Source: Psychrobacter sp. Pi2-1 (GTDB lineage Bacteria; Pseudomonadota; Gammaproteobacteria; Pseudomonadales; Moraxellaceae). From it: a DNA stretch of 37,268 bases. The notes under the pieces are model-generated. The model made no database searches. It had not been told where the DNA came from and saw only the letters and a program-made list of their open reading frames with translations. The stretch covers positions 1-37,268 of the forward strand of contig NZ_CAJHBO010000026.1 in the NCBI RefSeq assembly GCF_904846645.1. The letters are read 5' to 3'. Position numbers and translations under genes: made by a program. Below are positions 1 to 7,907 of the stretch, piece after piece (the first letter of the stretch is position 1; every line of letters begins with the position of its first letter).

Positions 1-62
1 AAGGTCATACCCTCGTCTAAGCTTTTTAGTACTTGTTTACGAAAATCTAATGAGTAAGTCAT
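1..62 (-). mobile_element. N-terminus of a transposase, IS630-like (partial, cut by window edge)
   Basis: Reading leftward from an ATG at 62-60, about 20 codons are open to the window edge. They begin MTYSLDFRKQVLKSL and continue DEGMT. A start of the form M-x-Y-S-x-D-x-R-x-x-V is typical of the N-terminal helix-turn-helix of IS630-type and related transposases, which bind the element's terminal repeats. Only this fragment is visible, so the catalytic DDE domain cannot be checked and the family call rests on one motif. The element end should lie between 63 and about 130; that stretch contains an AT-rich sequence with a short inverted repeat, but no terminal repeat can be proven from one end. 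Confidence 0.55.
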
Positions 63-630
63 GGTCTTTATGATAGCAATTAGGTTTGATAATTAGTTTA
101 TAACACTTTTAAGTGGGATTGGTTATACGTGATAGCGAATTATTGCTTGGTGCTAGTAAGAATGTTAATTCGCAGGTCTAGATTGCCTAAATATTCTCAT
201 CCGTTAACTTTGAAGAGATAAATAATAACAAAATATTAAGTAAAGCTAAGGCTTAGAATGCTATAAAGGTACGAGTATTTTAAGCTACTGAATAATAAAA
301 ATCGTGAAACGATGTGCTTATAGGCTATTTATTATAGAGTGTTGACAAATTTATGACGCATTATTCACGGCGTTGTCTTGACCTTATCTGCCTGCTGACG
401 CAAGATACATAGGTCTGATAATAACGGTTGGCTTAGCTTTAGCAGATTTCATTAGTAAGAGATACAATGCTAATATGCTCTTAGATATTGGCTCGTCTTT
501 CTTAGTTAACTATATTCTGTTGATGTAGTAATAACCTTGAGCAGTATTTTGAACGACAATTTGAACCACAATGAACCTTTGGTTCTTAAGTGACAATTTT
601 TAACTCATAACATTAATAAACGAGGAACGT
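63..630. other. Intergenic region between transposase and etfB
   Basis: No convincing coding region is seen here. The left 60-70 bases are probably the non-coding end of the insertion sequence. The rest is AT-rich. A TTGACA hexamer lies at about 342 without a good -10 partner at 16-18 bases. A short inverted repeat, GAACC-TTT-GGTTC, lies at 573-585, about 45 bases before etfB, and GAAC recurs at about 551 and 562. These could be regulatory sites for the etf genes but are unproven. Confidence 0.4.
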
Positions 631-1380
631 ATGAAAGCATTAGTAGCGGTCAAGCGTGTCATTGATTATAACGTAAAAGTTCGTGTAAAAGCCGACAACT
701 CTGGCGTTGACTTATCAAACACTAAAATGTCAATCAACCCTTTTGATGAAATCGCAGTAGAAGAAGCGGTTCGCCTAAAAGAAGCTGGCGTCATTGATGA
801 GATCATTGTTGCTTCAATCGGTCCAAAAGAGTCACAAGAGCAGATTCGTGCAGCCCTAGCGCTAGGTGCTGACCGTGGTGTGTTAGTCGTAAGTGACGAA
901 AAGCCATATCCTTTACAAGTTGCTAAGATTCTAAAAAGCATCGCTGAAGCTGAAAGCACTGATATCATCTTATTAGGTAAGCAAGCGATTGATGATGACA
1001 ACAACCAAACTGGTCAAATGCTAGCAGCATTGATGGGTATCGGTCAGGGTACGTTTGCATCAGAAGTAAAAGTTGAAGGCGACAAAGTAAACGTAACGCG
1101 TGAAATCGATGGCGGCTTACAAACAGTTGCTCTTGATTTGCCAGCAGTCATCACGACTGACCTACGTTTGAATGAGCCACGTTATGCTAAATTGCCTAAC
1201 ATCATGAAAGCAAAGAAAAAGCCACTTGATGAAAAAACGCCAGCAGATTTCGGTGTCGATATGATATCTAAGCAAGAGATTATTAAAGTCGTGCCACCTG
1301 CTGAACGTAAAGCTGGTATTACAGTAGGGTCAGTTGATGAGTTGGTTGATAAGCTAAGAAACGAAGCAAAAGTCATTTAA
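631..1380 (+). CDS. etfB: Electron transfer flavoprotein subunit beta
   Basis: EtfB pairs with EtfA to form the soluble FAD-containing carrier that takes electrons from acyl-CoA and other dehydrogenases and passes them to ETF:ubiquinone oxidoreductase. The 249-residue length is normal. The protein opens [20 protein letters not shown] and carries the EtfB signature around residues 150-195 ([17 protein letters not shown], then [20 protein letters not shown]). An ALGADRGV segment near residue 80 lies in the AMP-binding fold. The start is supported by GAGGA 7 bases upstream. etfA follows after 151 bases, an unusually long gap for this pair, and the gap holds an inverted repeat. Identification is firm. 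Confidence 0.96.
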   Translation: MKALVAVKRVIDYNVKVRVKADNSGVDLSNTKMSINPFDEIAVEEAVRLKEAGVIDEIIVASIGPKESQEQIRAALALGADRGVLVVSDEKPYPLQVAKILKSIAEAESTDIILLGKQAIDDDNNQTGQMLAALMGIGQGTFASEVKVEGDKVNVTREIDGGLQTVALDLPAVITTDLRLNEPRYAKLPNIMKAKKKPLDEKTPADFGVDMISKQEIIKVVPPAERKAGITVGSVDELVDKLRNEAKVI

Positions 1381-1416
1381 TTTTTCAATGATTAGATACT
1401 TCGTTACGGCATATCC

Positions 1417-1483
1417 TGTACAAAGCTAAGAATTTGACTGCTTTATTTATATTAAACGATAGTTGCTCAAAGGGCTTTGTACA
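1417..1483. repeat. Inverted repeat in the etfB-etfA gap
   Basis: TGTACAAAGC at 1417-1426 is matched by its exact reverse complement GCTTTGTACA at 1474-1483, with 47 bases between. In the transcript this could form a long-loop hairpin between etfB and etfA. There is no T-tract after it, so it does not look like an intrinsic terminator. It could be an mRNA processing or stability element, or an inserted short repeat. Confidence 0.5.
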
Positions 1484-1531
1484 CAAACAACCGCATGAAT
1501 AGATAATACGAATAAATAAAGGATTAAAACC

Positions 1532-2464
1532 ATGGCAATTTTGGTATATGCAGAACATGACAATGCCAGTCTAAAAAAGGCAACTTTGAACACCATCGCT
1601 GCTGCTAAGCAAATCGGTGGCGACATCCATGTATTAGTGGCAGGTAGTGGTGCTCAAGCAGTCGCTGATGAAGCAGCAAAAGCAGAAGGCGTGACAAAAG
1701 TACTATTAGCTGACAATGCAGCCTATGAGCATCAACTGGCGGGCAATGTGGCACTATTGGTTGCTGATGTGGCTGGTGATTACAGCCATATCCTAGCAGC
1801 TGCGACCACGACTGGTAAAAACTTTATGCCACGCGTTGCAGCGTTACTTGACGTCAGCATGCTGTCAGAAATCTCAGGTGTGGTCGATGCGCAAACGTTT
1901 GAGCGTCCTATCTATGCAGGTAATGCAACGGCAACCGTAAAAACGACAGAAGACAAAGTGGTACTAACCGTACGTACGACTGCGTTTGACCCAGTAGCAA
2001 GCGAAGGTGGTTCAGCGACTGTTGAAACTATCGATAATGTACAAGAAACTGGCAAAGCTAGCTTCGTGAACGAAGAAATGGCTAAGTCTGATCGTCCAGA
2101 ATTGACCTCAGCTGGTATCGTGGTTTCTGGTGGTCGTGCCTTGGCAAATGGTGAAAACTTTACTAAATACATTGAGCCATTGGCTGACAAACTAGGCGCA
2201 GCTGTTGGTGCATCACGTGCGGCTGTTGATGCAGGATACGTGCCAAACGATATGCAGGTCGGTCAAACGGGTAAAATCGTTGCACCGCAGCTATATATCG
2301 CCGCTGGTATCTCAGGCGCGATTCAGCATTTGGCTGGTATGAAAGATTCTAAAGTCATCGTTGCTATCAATAATGACCCAGAAGCCCCTATCGCTAGCGT
2401 TGCTGACTACTTCCTAGAAGCAGATCTATTTGAAGCGCTACCTGAGCTTACTAGTAAGGTTTAA
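1532..2464 (+). CDS. etfA: Electron transfer flavoprotein subunit alpha
   Basis: This is the FAD-binding partner of EtfB. The N-terminal half (residues about 1-180) is the ETF alpha/beta domain. The C-terminal half (about 190-305) is the FAD domain, with GGRALANGENF, the SRAAVDAGYVPNDMQVGQTG segment, and YIAAGISGAIQHLAGM followed by INNDPEAPI, all hallmarks of EtfA. The 310-residue length is standard. AAAGGA precedes the ATG at good spacing. The gene is followed by a palindromic repeat at 2511 and a strong hairpin terminator at 2594, so the etfBA unit ends here. Confidence 0.96.
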   Translation: MAILVYAEHDNASLKKATLNTIAAAKQIGGDIHVLVAGSGAQAVADEAAKAEGVTKVLLADNAAYEHQLAGNVALLVADVAGDYSHILAAATTTGKNFMPRVAALLDVSMLSEISGVVDAQTFERPIYAGNATATVKTTEDKVVLTVRTTAFDPVASEGGSATVETIDNVQETGKASFVNEEMAKSDRPELTSAGIVVSGGRALANGENFTKYIEPLADKLGAAVGASRAAVDAGYVPNDMQVGQTGKIVAPQLYIAAGISGAIQHLAGMKDSKVIVAINNDPEAPIASVADYFLEADLFEALPELTSKV

Positions 2465-2510
2465 TATATAGTCACAGAACTACTAAACGACTACGGCGTT
2501 ACTCTCCTTA

Positions 2511-2545
2511 GATGTACTACTTGTACAATCTGCAGTTGGCTGCCT
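2511..2545. repeat. Palindromic intergenic element, copy 1 (downstream of etfA)
   Basis: The stretch contains GATGTACTAC-TTGTACAATC, with the inverted halves TGTAC (2513-2517) and GTACA (2523-2527), followed by a GTTGGCTGCCT tail. A closely similar arrangement, including GATGTACTA, GTACAATC and a GGTTGCCT tail, occurs downstream of groEL at 17473-17507. Two copies in unrelated intergenic regions suggest a dispersed short repeat. Its function is unknown. Confidence 0.55.
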
Positions 2546-2593
2546 TGTATCCGTTTTAGACTTCTTTGATTATATCAGTAGTAGACAGATAAT

Positions 2594-2628
2594 AAAAAAC
2601 CCACTATCAATTGGTAGTGGGTTTTTTT
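2594..2628. terminator. Intrinsic terminator after etfA (probably bidirectional)
   Basis: AACCCACTA (2598-2606) pairs exactly with TAGTGGGTT (2615-2623) around an 8-base loop. The hairpin is followed by a run of T on the plus strand and preceded by a run of A. It can therefore also end the convergent methyltransferase gene. Confidence 0.9.
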
Positions 2629-2670
2629 ATGCTTGATAGATTGGGTTCTAATAGCAGGTATAAATGGACG

Positions 2671-3465
2671 TTAAGAGTATTGTCTTTGTCGTAAGGTCTC
2701 ATACAGACATAAAGACCCTGCAATCGCTACATTTAAGCTCTCTTGCCCGTTTGGCTGCGGTAATGCTATCGGCGTGGCACATTGCATTAGCTTATCGCTA
2801 ACGCCTTGACCTTCATGACCCATAATCCAAGCCACAGGCGCAGATAAGTCGTGATTGTAAATGATAGTATCTGTATGTGAGCTAGTCGCCAAAAGCGGCA
2901 ATTGTACGTGATCCAAAATATCTTGCGTACTCAAGCCTTCATAAATAGTCAGGGCAAACTGTGCACCCATACCTGCTCGTAGCGTCTTGGGAGACCAAGC
3001 TTGAGCGGTCGCACTGGTGCATAGGATGTTGTGGATACCAACGGCTGCTGCTGTGCGTAGTAGCGTACCAACATTCCCACTATCCTGCACGTCGTTCAAG
3101 ATTAAGCAGTCCTCATCAATCATTGTTAAATTAGGCTCAGGCACCTTGATCATTGCCATGATGTTGATGCCAGTACCCAAGCTACGAATACTTTCATAAA
3201 GCGAATCTGACAAAGTCAGAATAGGCGTATAAGTGGGCAGGCGAGTCAATATCTGCTGAACTTCAGGGTGGCTACGCGCTGATTCAGACAGTAGTATCTG
3301 GACGAAAGGATAGTCACTACGCAGCGCAGCATCTATCAAATGGACGCCTTCTATGACTGTCTGACCGTTCTTTTTACGCTGGCGTGCTTGGGACAACAGT
3401 GCTTTTACAAGCTTCACTGTTGTGTTCTTATCTGAGGTAATCAGCTCGGTGGGATTTAATACCAT
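2671..3465 (-). CDS. TrmH/SpoU-family RNA 2'-O-methyltransferase
   Basis: This is an RNA ribose methyltransferase of the SPOUT class, which uses S-adenosylmethionine bound in a C-terminal trefoil knot. Residues about 10-95 form the substrate-binding N-terminal domain. The three SpoU motifs are all present: LNDVQDSGNVGTLLRTAAA near 122-140 (with the catalytic Arg), WIMGHEGQGVSD near 213, and LPQPNGQESLNVAIAGSLCL near 235-254. The 264-residue length fits. The exact target (23S rRNA or tRNA) cannot be read from sequence, so no symbol is given. It is convergent with etfA and lies 105 bases downstream of fbp on the same strand, without a clear ribosome-binding site. Confidence 0.9.
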   Translation of the reverse strand: MVLNPTELITSDKNTTVKLVKALLSQARQRKKNGQTVIEGVHLIDAALRSDYPFVQILLSESARSHPEVQQILTRLPTYTPILTLSDSLYESIRSLGTGINIMAMIKVPEPNLTMIDEDCLILNDVQDSGNVGTLLRTAAAVGIHNILCTSATAQAWSPKTLRAGMGAQFALTIYEGLSTQDILDHVQLPLLATSSHTDTIIYNHDLSAPVAWIMGHEGQGVSDKLMQCATPIALPQPNGQESLNVAIAGSLCLYETLRQRQYS

Positions 3466-3570
3466 AGTGGATCGCTTAGAGAAGAGTAAAGGAGTCGTTT
3501 AGATAACCAGCACAATGCCTATTATTGATTTAGCATTACGTTGGCTACTCTTAACAGATGCGTCGATCAA

Positions 3571-4554
3571 TTATTTTTCAGAATAATTTACGTGTAAATC
3601 TTTCACATAATTGACTTCGTTTTTGCTACCGAGTACCACTGGTACACGCTGATGGATATCAGTCGGTTCGATATCTAAGATACGATTGACAGCGTCTGTC
3701 GCACCGCCACCCGCGCGTTCAATCAATAAACTCATTGGGTTGGCTTCATACATCAAGCGTAGTTTACCCGCTTTATGAGCATATTTGGTATCAAACGGAT
3801 AAGTGAACAAACCACCGCGGCATAAGATACGATGGACGTCACCAACCATGGCGGCTACCCAGCGTGTATTGAAATCACGTCCACGTACCCCAGTCTCGCC
3901 AGCGATTAACTCATCAATATATTGCTGCATCGGCGCGCGCCAGTAGCGATAATTTGAGCTATTGATCGCATATTCGCTCGTATCGGCATCGATTTGCACA
4001 TCGTCTTCTATCAGCACATAGTCAGACGTCTCAGGATCTAGGCTAAACATCACGACTTTATCAGCGATAGTTAGCGCTAGGACAGTAGAGGTACCATATA
4101 GCAGATAACCGGCTGCTAGCTGTTTATTGCCTGCTTGCAAATAGTCGCTGTTTTCACTGGTTTGACCTTGGCGCTCATACGGTAACACAGAAAAGATCGT
4201 ACCCACTGCCATATTGATGTCGATATTTGATGAGCCATCTAATGGGTCAAATAGTACCAATAGGCTACCATCGTCATTAGCAGGGGTCGCGTCATCGAGC
4301 TCTTCTGACGCAACACCAGCACAATGTGCATTTTTTGCCAATGCATCTAGCAATAAGTCATTGGCCAGTACATCTAGTTTTTTCTGATCTTCGCCTTGGA
4401 CGTTTTGATTACCAGCTTCGCCCAGAATGTCTGCTAAAGCACCTTTTCTGAGCAATTGTGAAATTGTCTTGCCGACATCAGTGACGGTGGTAATCACGTC
4501 GTTAAGTGCAGGGCTAGTGGCATGTTGGTTTAGATAGTCTGCTAAGGTCGTCAT
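3571..4554 (-). CDS. fbp: Fructose-1,6-bisphosphatase, class 1
   Basis: This enzyme removes the 1-phosphate of fructose 1,6-bisphosphate in gluconeogenesis, in the cytoplasm, and is Mg-dependent. The metal-binding signature [20 protein letters not shown] lies at about 100-120. The class 1 active-site region [20 protein letters not shown] lies near 267-286. An acidic EELDD segment near residue 84 supplies further metal ligands. The 327-residue length matches the family. AGGAAG lies just upstream of the ATG. The gene is divergent from pyrB across a 389-base gap. Confidence 0.96.
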   Translation of the reverse strand: MTTLADYLNQHATSPALNDVITTVTDVGKTISQLLRKGALADILGEAGNQNVQGEDQKKLDVLANDLLLDALAKNAHCAGVASEELDDATPANDDGSLLVLFDPLDGSSNIDINMAVGTIFSVLPYERQGQTSENSDYLQAGNKQLAAGYLLYGTSTVLALTIADKVVMFSLDPETSDYVLIEDDVQIDADTSEYAINSSNYRYWRAPMQQYIDELIAGETGVRGRDFNTRWVAAMVGDVHRILCRGGLFTYPFDTKYAHKAGKLRLMYEANPMSLLIERAGGGATDAVNRILDIEPTDIHQRVPVVLGSKNEVNYVKDLHVNYSEK

Positions 4555-4943
4555 AAGGCTTCCTAATAAAGGGTTTGGAAAGTAAAAGAATGGATAGGTG
4601 TCAAAGTAAAGAAGTAGGAGGCATTTAGCACACCTGAAATAGGTAAATTCTTAAATAGCGAATACGGCATCTTTGTCCCGACCACAAAATCGGCTACACT
4701 ATATCTATTGTTATTCATTTATAGTTTTGTCAGAATTATTCTCTATGAGAATACAGCATGTCTACTCACGCTTTCTGATTGTCTGCTGAGGCTATTTTTT
4801 GGTCGAATTTGATTACGGTAAATTGTAGCAAATAAGCGTCAAAATGTCCTTTGTATCTATACCTATCAGTGATAAATGATCGAACAAAGATGAATAAGTG
4901 ATTACTATAGACTCATATAAACCCACAATAAAGACTCGCCATT
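4555..4943. other. Divergent intergenic region fbp / pyrB
   Basis: No coding region is seen. It must hold promoters for fbp (leftward) and pyrB (rightward). One possible sigma-70 pair for the rightward direction is TTGTCC (4673-4678), 16 bases, then TACACT (4695-4700); it would leave a leader of about 230 bases before pyrB. I see no attenuator-type terminator in that leader. The promoter is a guess from hexamer match only. Confidence 0.3.
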
Positions 4944-6017
4944 ATGTCAAATTCTATCGATAGTAGCGCTACACAACCAGTCTCACCGACTGATTATGCA
5001 AAATTTGATCCCAGTACGATACATCAAAGGCTCAATACGTCATTGAGTCGTCCGCAGCTCAACACAGATGGTAGTATCAGGCATTTCTTGGGTGTTGAAG
5101 GTCTTAATAAAGCACAGCTCAAAGCTATTATCGCAAAAGCAGAGACATTCTTTGATGAAAATGGACAGCTAATCAACCGTCCTGAGTTAGACGGCTATAC
5201 GGTCATGAATTTGTTCTTTGAGCCATCGACTCGTACCCGGACGACATTTGAGGTTGCCGAAAAGCGCTTGGGTGCTAATGTGCTCAATATCGATATCGAA
5301 CGTTCTAGTACCAAAAAAGGCGAGAGTCTGCGCGATACGCTGTGGAATCTACAGGCGATGACGGCAGATATCTTTGTAGTACGCCATTCAGCATCAGGTG
5401 CCGCACATTTTATGGCGACAGAAGTGACGCCTGATATCGCTATCATTAATGGTGGTGATGGCTGGCATGCGCATCCTACTCAAGGAATGCTCGACATGTT
5501 GACTATTCATCGTGAGGCACCGCGACCATTTGAAGAGCTGTCTATCGCAATCGTTGGTGATATTAAGCATTCACGCGTAGCACGCTCTGATATCAGTGCA
5601 CTGCAAACGCTAGGTGTGACCGACATCCGTGTTTGTGCGCCGCGCACTTTACTGCCAAAAGGTATTGAGCGTTTTGGCGTAAAAGTATATGAAAATATGG
5701 ATGAGTGCGTCACGGATTGTGATGTGATCATGGGATTAAGAATACAAAATGAGCGTATCGGTTCGCCGCTATTGGCATCATCAAGTGAATACTATAAGCA
5801 TTATGGGATCACGCCAGAGCGAGTAGCGCTTGCCAAGCCAGATGCATTGGTGATGCATCCAGGGCCGATGAACCGCGGTGTTGAGATTGCCTCTAGTGTG
5901 GCTGATGGCGCACAATCCGTTATCTTAAAGCAGGTAAATAACGGTATTGCCATTCGCATGGCGGTCTTGTCGCTTGCGATGGAAGGTCAGCGTGCTCATC
6001 AAGCGGCTGGCAAGTAA
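4944..6017 (+). CDS. pyrB: Aspartate carbamoyltransferase catalytic subunit
   Basis: PyrB joins carbamoyl phosphate and aspartate in the second step of pyrimidine synthesis. The carbamoyl-phosphate site [10 protein letters not shown] is at residues 94-103, with KKGESLRDT shortly after. HPTQGMLDM lies near 177 and [12 protein letters not shown] near 308. At 357 residues it is longer than the common 305-335. The extra length is an N-terminal tail of about 40 residues before the usual [16 protein letters not shown] opening. No strong ribosome-binding site precedes the ATG at 4944, so a somewhat later start is not excluded. It is followed 58 bases on by the PyrC'-type gene, as in pseudomonads, where the two products form one dodecameric complex. 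Confidence 0.95.
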   Translation: MSNSIDSSATQPVSPTDYAKFDPSTIHQRLNTSLSRPQLNTDGSIRHFLGVEGLNKAQLKAIIAKAETFFDENGQLINRPELDGYTVMNLFFEPSTRTRTTFEVAEKRLGANVLNIDIERSSTKKGESLRDTLWNLQAMTADIFVVRHSASGAAHFMATEVTPDIAIINGGDGWHAHPTQGMLDMLTIHREAPRPFEELSIAIVGDIKHSRVARSDISALQTLGVTDIRVCAPRTLLPKGIERFGVKVYENMDECVTDCDVIMGLRIQNERIGSPLLASSSEYYKHYGITPERVALAKPDALVMHPGPMNRGVEIASSVADGAQSVILKQVNNGIAIRMAVLSLAMEGQRAHQAAGK

Positions 6018-6075
6018 CAGCTTGCTGCGCGACTTATTCTCATTTATTTCATTTTATTGATACGGTAATAACGTT

Positions 6076-7287
6076 ATGTCTACCATGCTTAATACGGATG
6101 CACCCATTCTTGACCATTTACCAAAAGCATTTAAAGATGCATTGCCACAAACTGCAATAGAAAAACTGTCTACACTCGATTCTGACCGTGAGATGTGGTT
6201 ATTACCACCACTAGTAGATCTGTGCGCGCGCTTGCGTGAGCCAGGCCAACAGCAACACGGTACGCTAAAGTCAGAAGGCAGCGCAGCTCGTGGTAATGGA
6301 TTTTTGCATGTAGTCACACCGCCTGACACCAATCCTATTTTAGAAAATGGTTCACTCTTGAAAGGTTTACGTGAGCGCGCCTTGAGTGATGGCGGTATTT
6401 ACTTGCATATTTTGGGTGCATTGACCACAGGGTTAGAGGGCGAACGACCGTCTAACATTGCAGGGCTTAAAAAGGGCGGCTGTATTGCGGTATCCAATGC
6501 GCGTAGACCTTTTCGTAATGATTTAGTATTGCTACGCACGTTAGAATACGCGGCGACTTTTGGCATGAAAGTATTCTTTTATCCCGATGAGCCAAGTCTG
6601 TCTGGAGATGGCGTGGCACATGAGGGCTATATTGCTTCTTATCATGGTCTGCAAGGGATTCCTTGGATTGCGGAAACTGTTGCACTGTCTACGCAGCTAC
6701 TGATGGTTGAAGAGACTGGAATCGCTGCTCATTTTAGCCAGTTATCATGTAAGTCCTCTATCGAGCTAATGCGCTGGGCAAAAGATAAAGGTCTGCCAGT
6801 GACTTGTGATGTTGCGATGCATCAGCTGTACTTAACTGATGACAATCTTGAAGGCTTTAATGCTCAGGCATATGTGCTGCCACCACTGCGTAGTAATACG
6901 GATCAGCAGGCAATCCGCCGTGGATTAAAGGATGGTACTATCGATGCTATTTGTAGTCATCACGAGCCACTAAATAGCACCGCCAAAAAAGCACCATTTG
7001 CTGAAAGTACGCCAGGTATCTCAAACTTTGATACGTTTATGGCGCTAGCATGTCAGCTGGTAAATGACGATGTCTTAACACTCTCGCAATTAGTAGATAA
7101 AATCTGCCTAAATCCTGCAAAAATCGCAGGTATTAGTGAGCAGTATGAAGCTATCGGCGGTGCAGTATTGGTCGATCCTAACCTTGAGTGGCAAGTAACC
7201 GCGCAATCGATGCTATCAAGTGGTAAAAACACGCCGTTTTTCAATCAGCAGTTGCAAGGACGTGTTGTGGAGACATTCTTTGGCTAA
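6076..7287 (+). CDS. pyrC': Non-catalytic dihydroorotase-like subunit (PyrC'/PyrX type)
   Basis: The 403-residue protein has the amidohydrolase fold of dihydroorotase but appears to lack its metal site. The first-strand motif, normally D-L-H-x-H-x-R-E-P-G, reads DLCARLREPG (residues 48-57), so Cys50 and Arg52 replace the two zinc-binding histidines. The remainder, including VSNARRPFRNDLVLLRTLEY, CDVAMHQLYLTDDN and CSHHEPL, follows the dihydroorotase plan. In Pseudomonas such a protein is needed structurally for PyrB activity rather than for catalysis. The position directly after pyrB fits that role. A true dihydroorotase is expected elsewhere in the genome. The reading frame is intact, so this is not a pseudogene. 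Confidence 0.88.
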   Translation: MSTMLNTDAPILDHLPKAFKDALPQTAIEKLSTLDSDREMWLLPPLVDLCARLREPGQQQHGTLKSEGSAARGNGFLHVVTPPDTNPILENGSLLKGLRERALSDGGIYLHILGALTTGLEGERPSNIAGLKKGGCIAVSNARRPFRNDLVLLRTLEYAATFGMKVFFYPDEPSLSGDGVAHEGYIASYHGLQGIPWIAETVALSTQLLMVEETGIAAHFSQLSCKSSIELMRWAKDKGLPVTCDVAMHQLYLTDDNLEGFNAQAYVLPPLRSNTDQQAIRRGLKDGTIDAICSHHEPLNSTAKKAPFAESTPGISNFDTFMALACQLVNDDVLTLSQLVDKICLNPAKIAGISEQYEAIGGAVLVDPNLEWQVTAQSMLSSGKNTPFFNQQLQGRVVETFFG

Positions 7288-7342
7288 TTTGCCCCGACAG
7301 GATGACCGTCTGCCGCCATCCTCGAAGGATAAAGGGGTTACT

Positions 7343-7828
7343 ATGAATGGTCAGCAAAAAAAATCGCGCAGTACGGCGAGTGAGTCTATCAAAGCAGTGG
7401 CCATTTATGAGGTAGTCAAAGGGGTTGGTGCGTTACTAGGAGCAGCGGCATTATGGTGGTGGCATACCAATCTTGAGCATTGGCTGACGACCGCAACGAT
7501 TACTTGGCAGCGCAGCTTCGGCCATATGCTTGCCCCGCAAATCGATAGTGCCGTACGTATTGCTCAGCAGGCAAGTAAAAACTGGCCGATGTTTTTATTA
7601 TTGATATTCGCTTATGCCAGTTTGCGCTTCCTCGAAGCCTATGGCCTATGGCATGACAAAACATGGGCGTATTGGTTTGGGGTGCTGGGCTACGGGGTAT
7701 TTATTCCTATAGAAATCTACTATCTGATCGTTAGCCCGTTTGACTGGTTTAAGCTTGGAATATTGGTTTCTAATCTGCTCATTATTATTGTGGTTTATCG
7801 CAATATGAAACGAAAGGGCTTGATATAG
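7343..7828 (+). CDS. DUF2127 family membrane protein
   Basis: This is a small inner-membrane protein of 161 residues with no known biochemical role. It has about four hydrophobic stretches: around residues 20-42, 70-90, 100-125 and 130-150. The family pattern includes RFLEAYGLWHDKTWAYWFG, a second membrane block beginning IPIEIYYLIVSPFDWFKL, and a basic C-terminus. The open frame extends upstream to 7220 inside pyrC', but the ATG at 7343 is preceded by GGATAAAGGGG and is the better start. It begins 55 bases after pyrC' and is probably cotranscribed with it. A strong terminator follows. Confidence 0.8.
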   Translation: MNGQQKKSRSTASESIKAVAIYEVVKGVGALLGAAALWWWHTNLEHWLTTATITWQRSFGHMLAPQIDSAVRIAQQASKNWPMFLLLIFAYASLRFLEAYGLWHDKTWAYWFGVLGYGVFIPIEIYYLIVSPFDWFKLGILVSNLLIIIVVYRNMKRKGLI

Positions 7829-7844
7829 CGTTTAAATTTAGGTT

Positions 7845-7887
7845 AAAAAAATCCAGCATAAGACAAGTATCTTATGCTGGATTTTTT
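7845..7887. terminator. Intrinsic terminator, bidirectional
   Basis: A perfect 15-bp stem (arms 7849-7863 and 7870-7884, core ATCCAGCATAAGA) encloses the loop CAAGTA. It is flanked by A-run and T-run, so it serves both the pyr/DUF2127 unit and the convergent antiporter gene. Confidence 0.92.
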
Positions 7888-7907
7888 GTGCCTGAAATAT
7901 TTTTAGC

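Noticed and set aside
342..375. TTGACA at about 342 as the etf promoter
   Set aside because: No acceptable -10 hexamer lies at 16-18 bases, and the site is nearly 300 bases from etfB.
666..1004. 112-residue minus-strand frame inside etfB
   Set aside because: Shadow frame, rich in Ser and Ile, with no ribosome-binding site; etfB is certain.
6076..7287. Idea that pyrC' is a decaying dihydroorotase
   Set aside because: The frame is complete, codon use is normal and the gene keeps its place after pyrB. Loss of zinc ligands is a known property of the PyrC' family.
7220..7342. Upstream extension of the DUF2127 gene overlapping pyrC'
   Set aside because: The extra 41 residues are the out-of-frame reading of the pyrC' 3' end and are not membrane-like. 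ATG 7343 has a proper ribosome-binding site.
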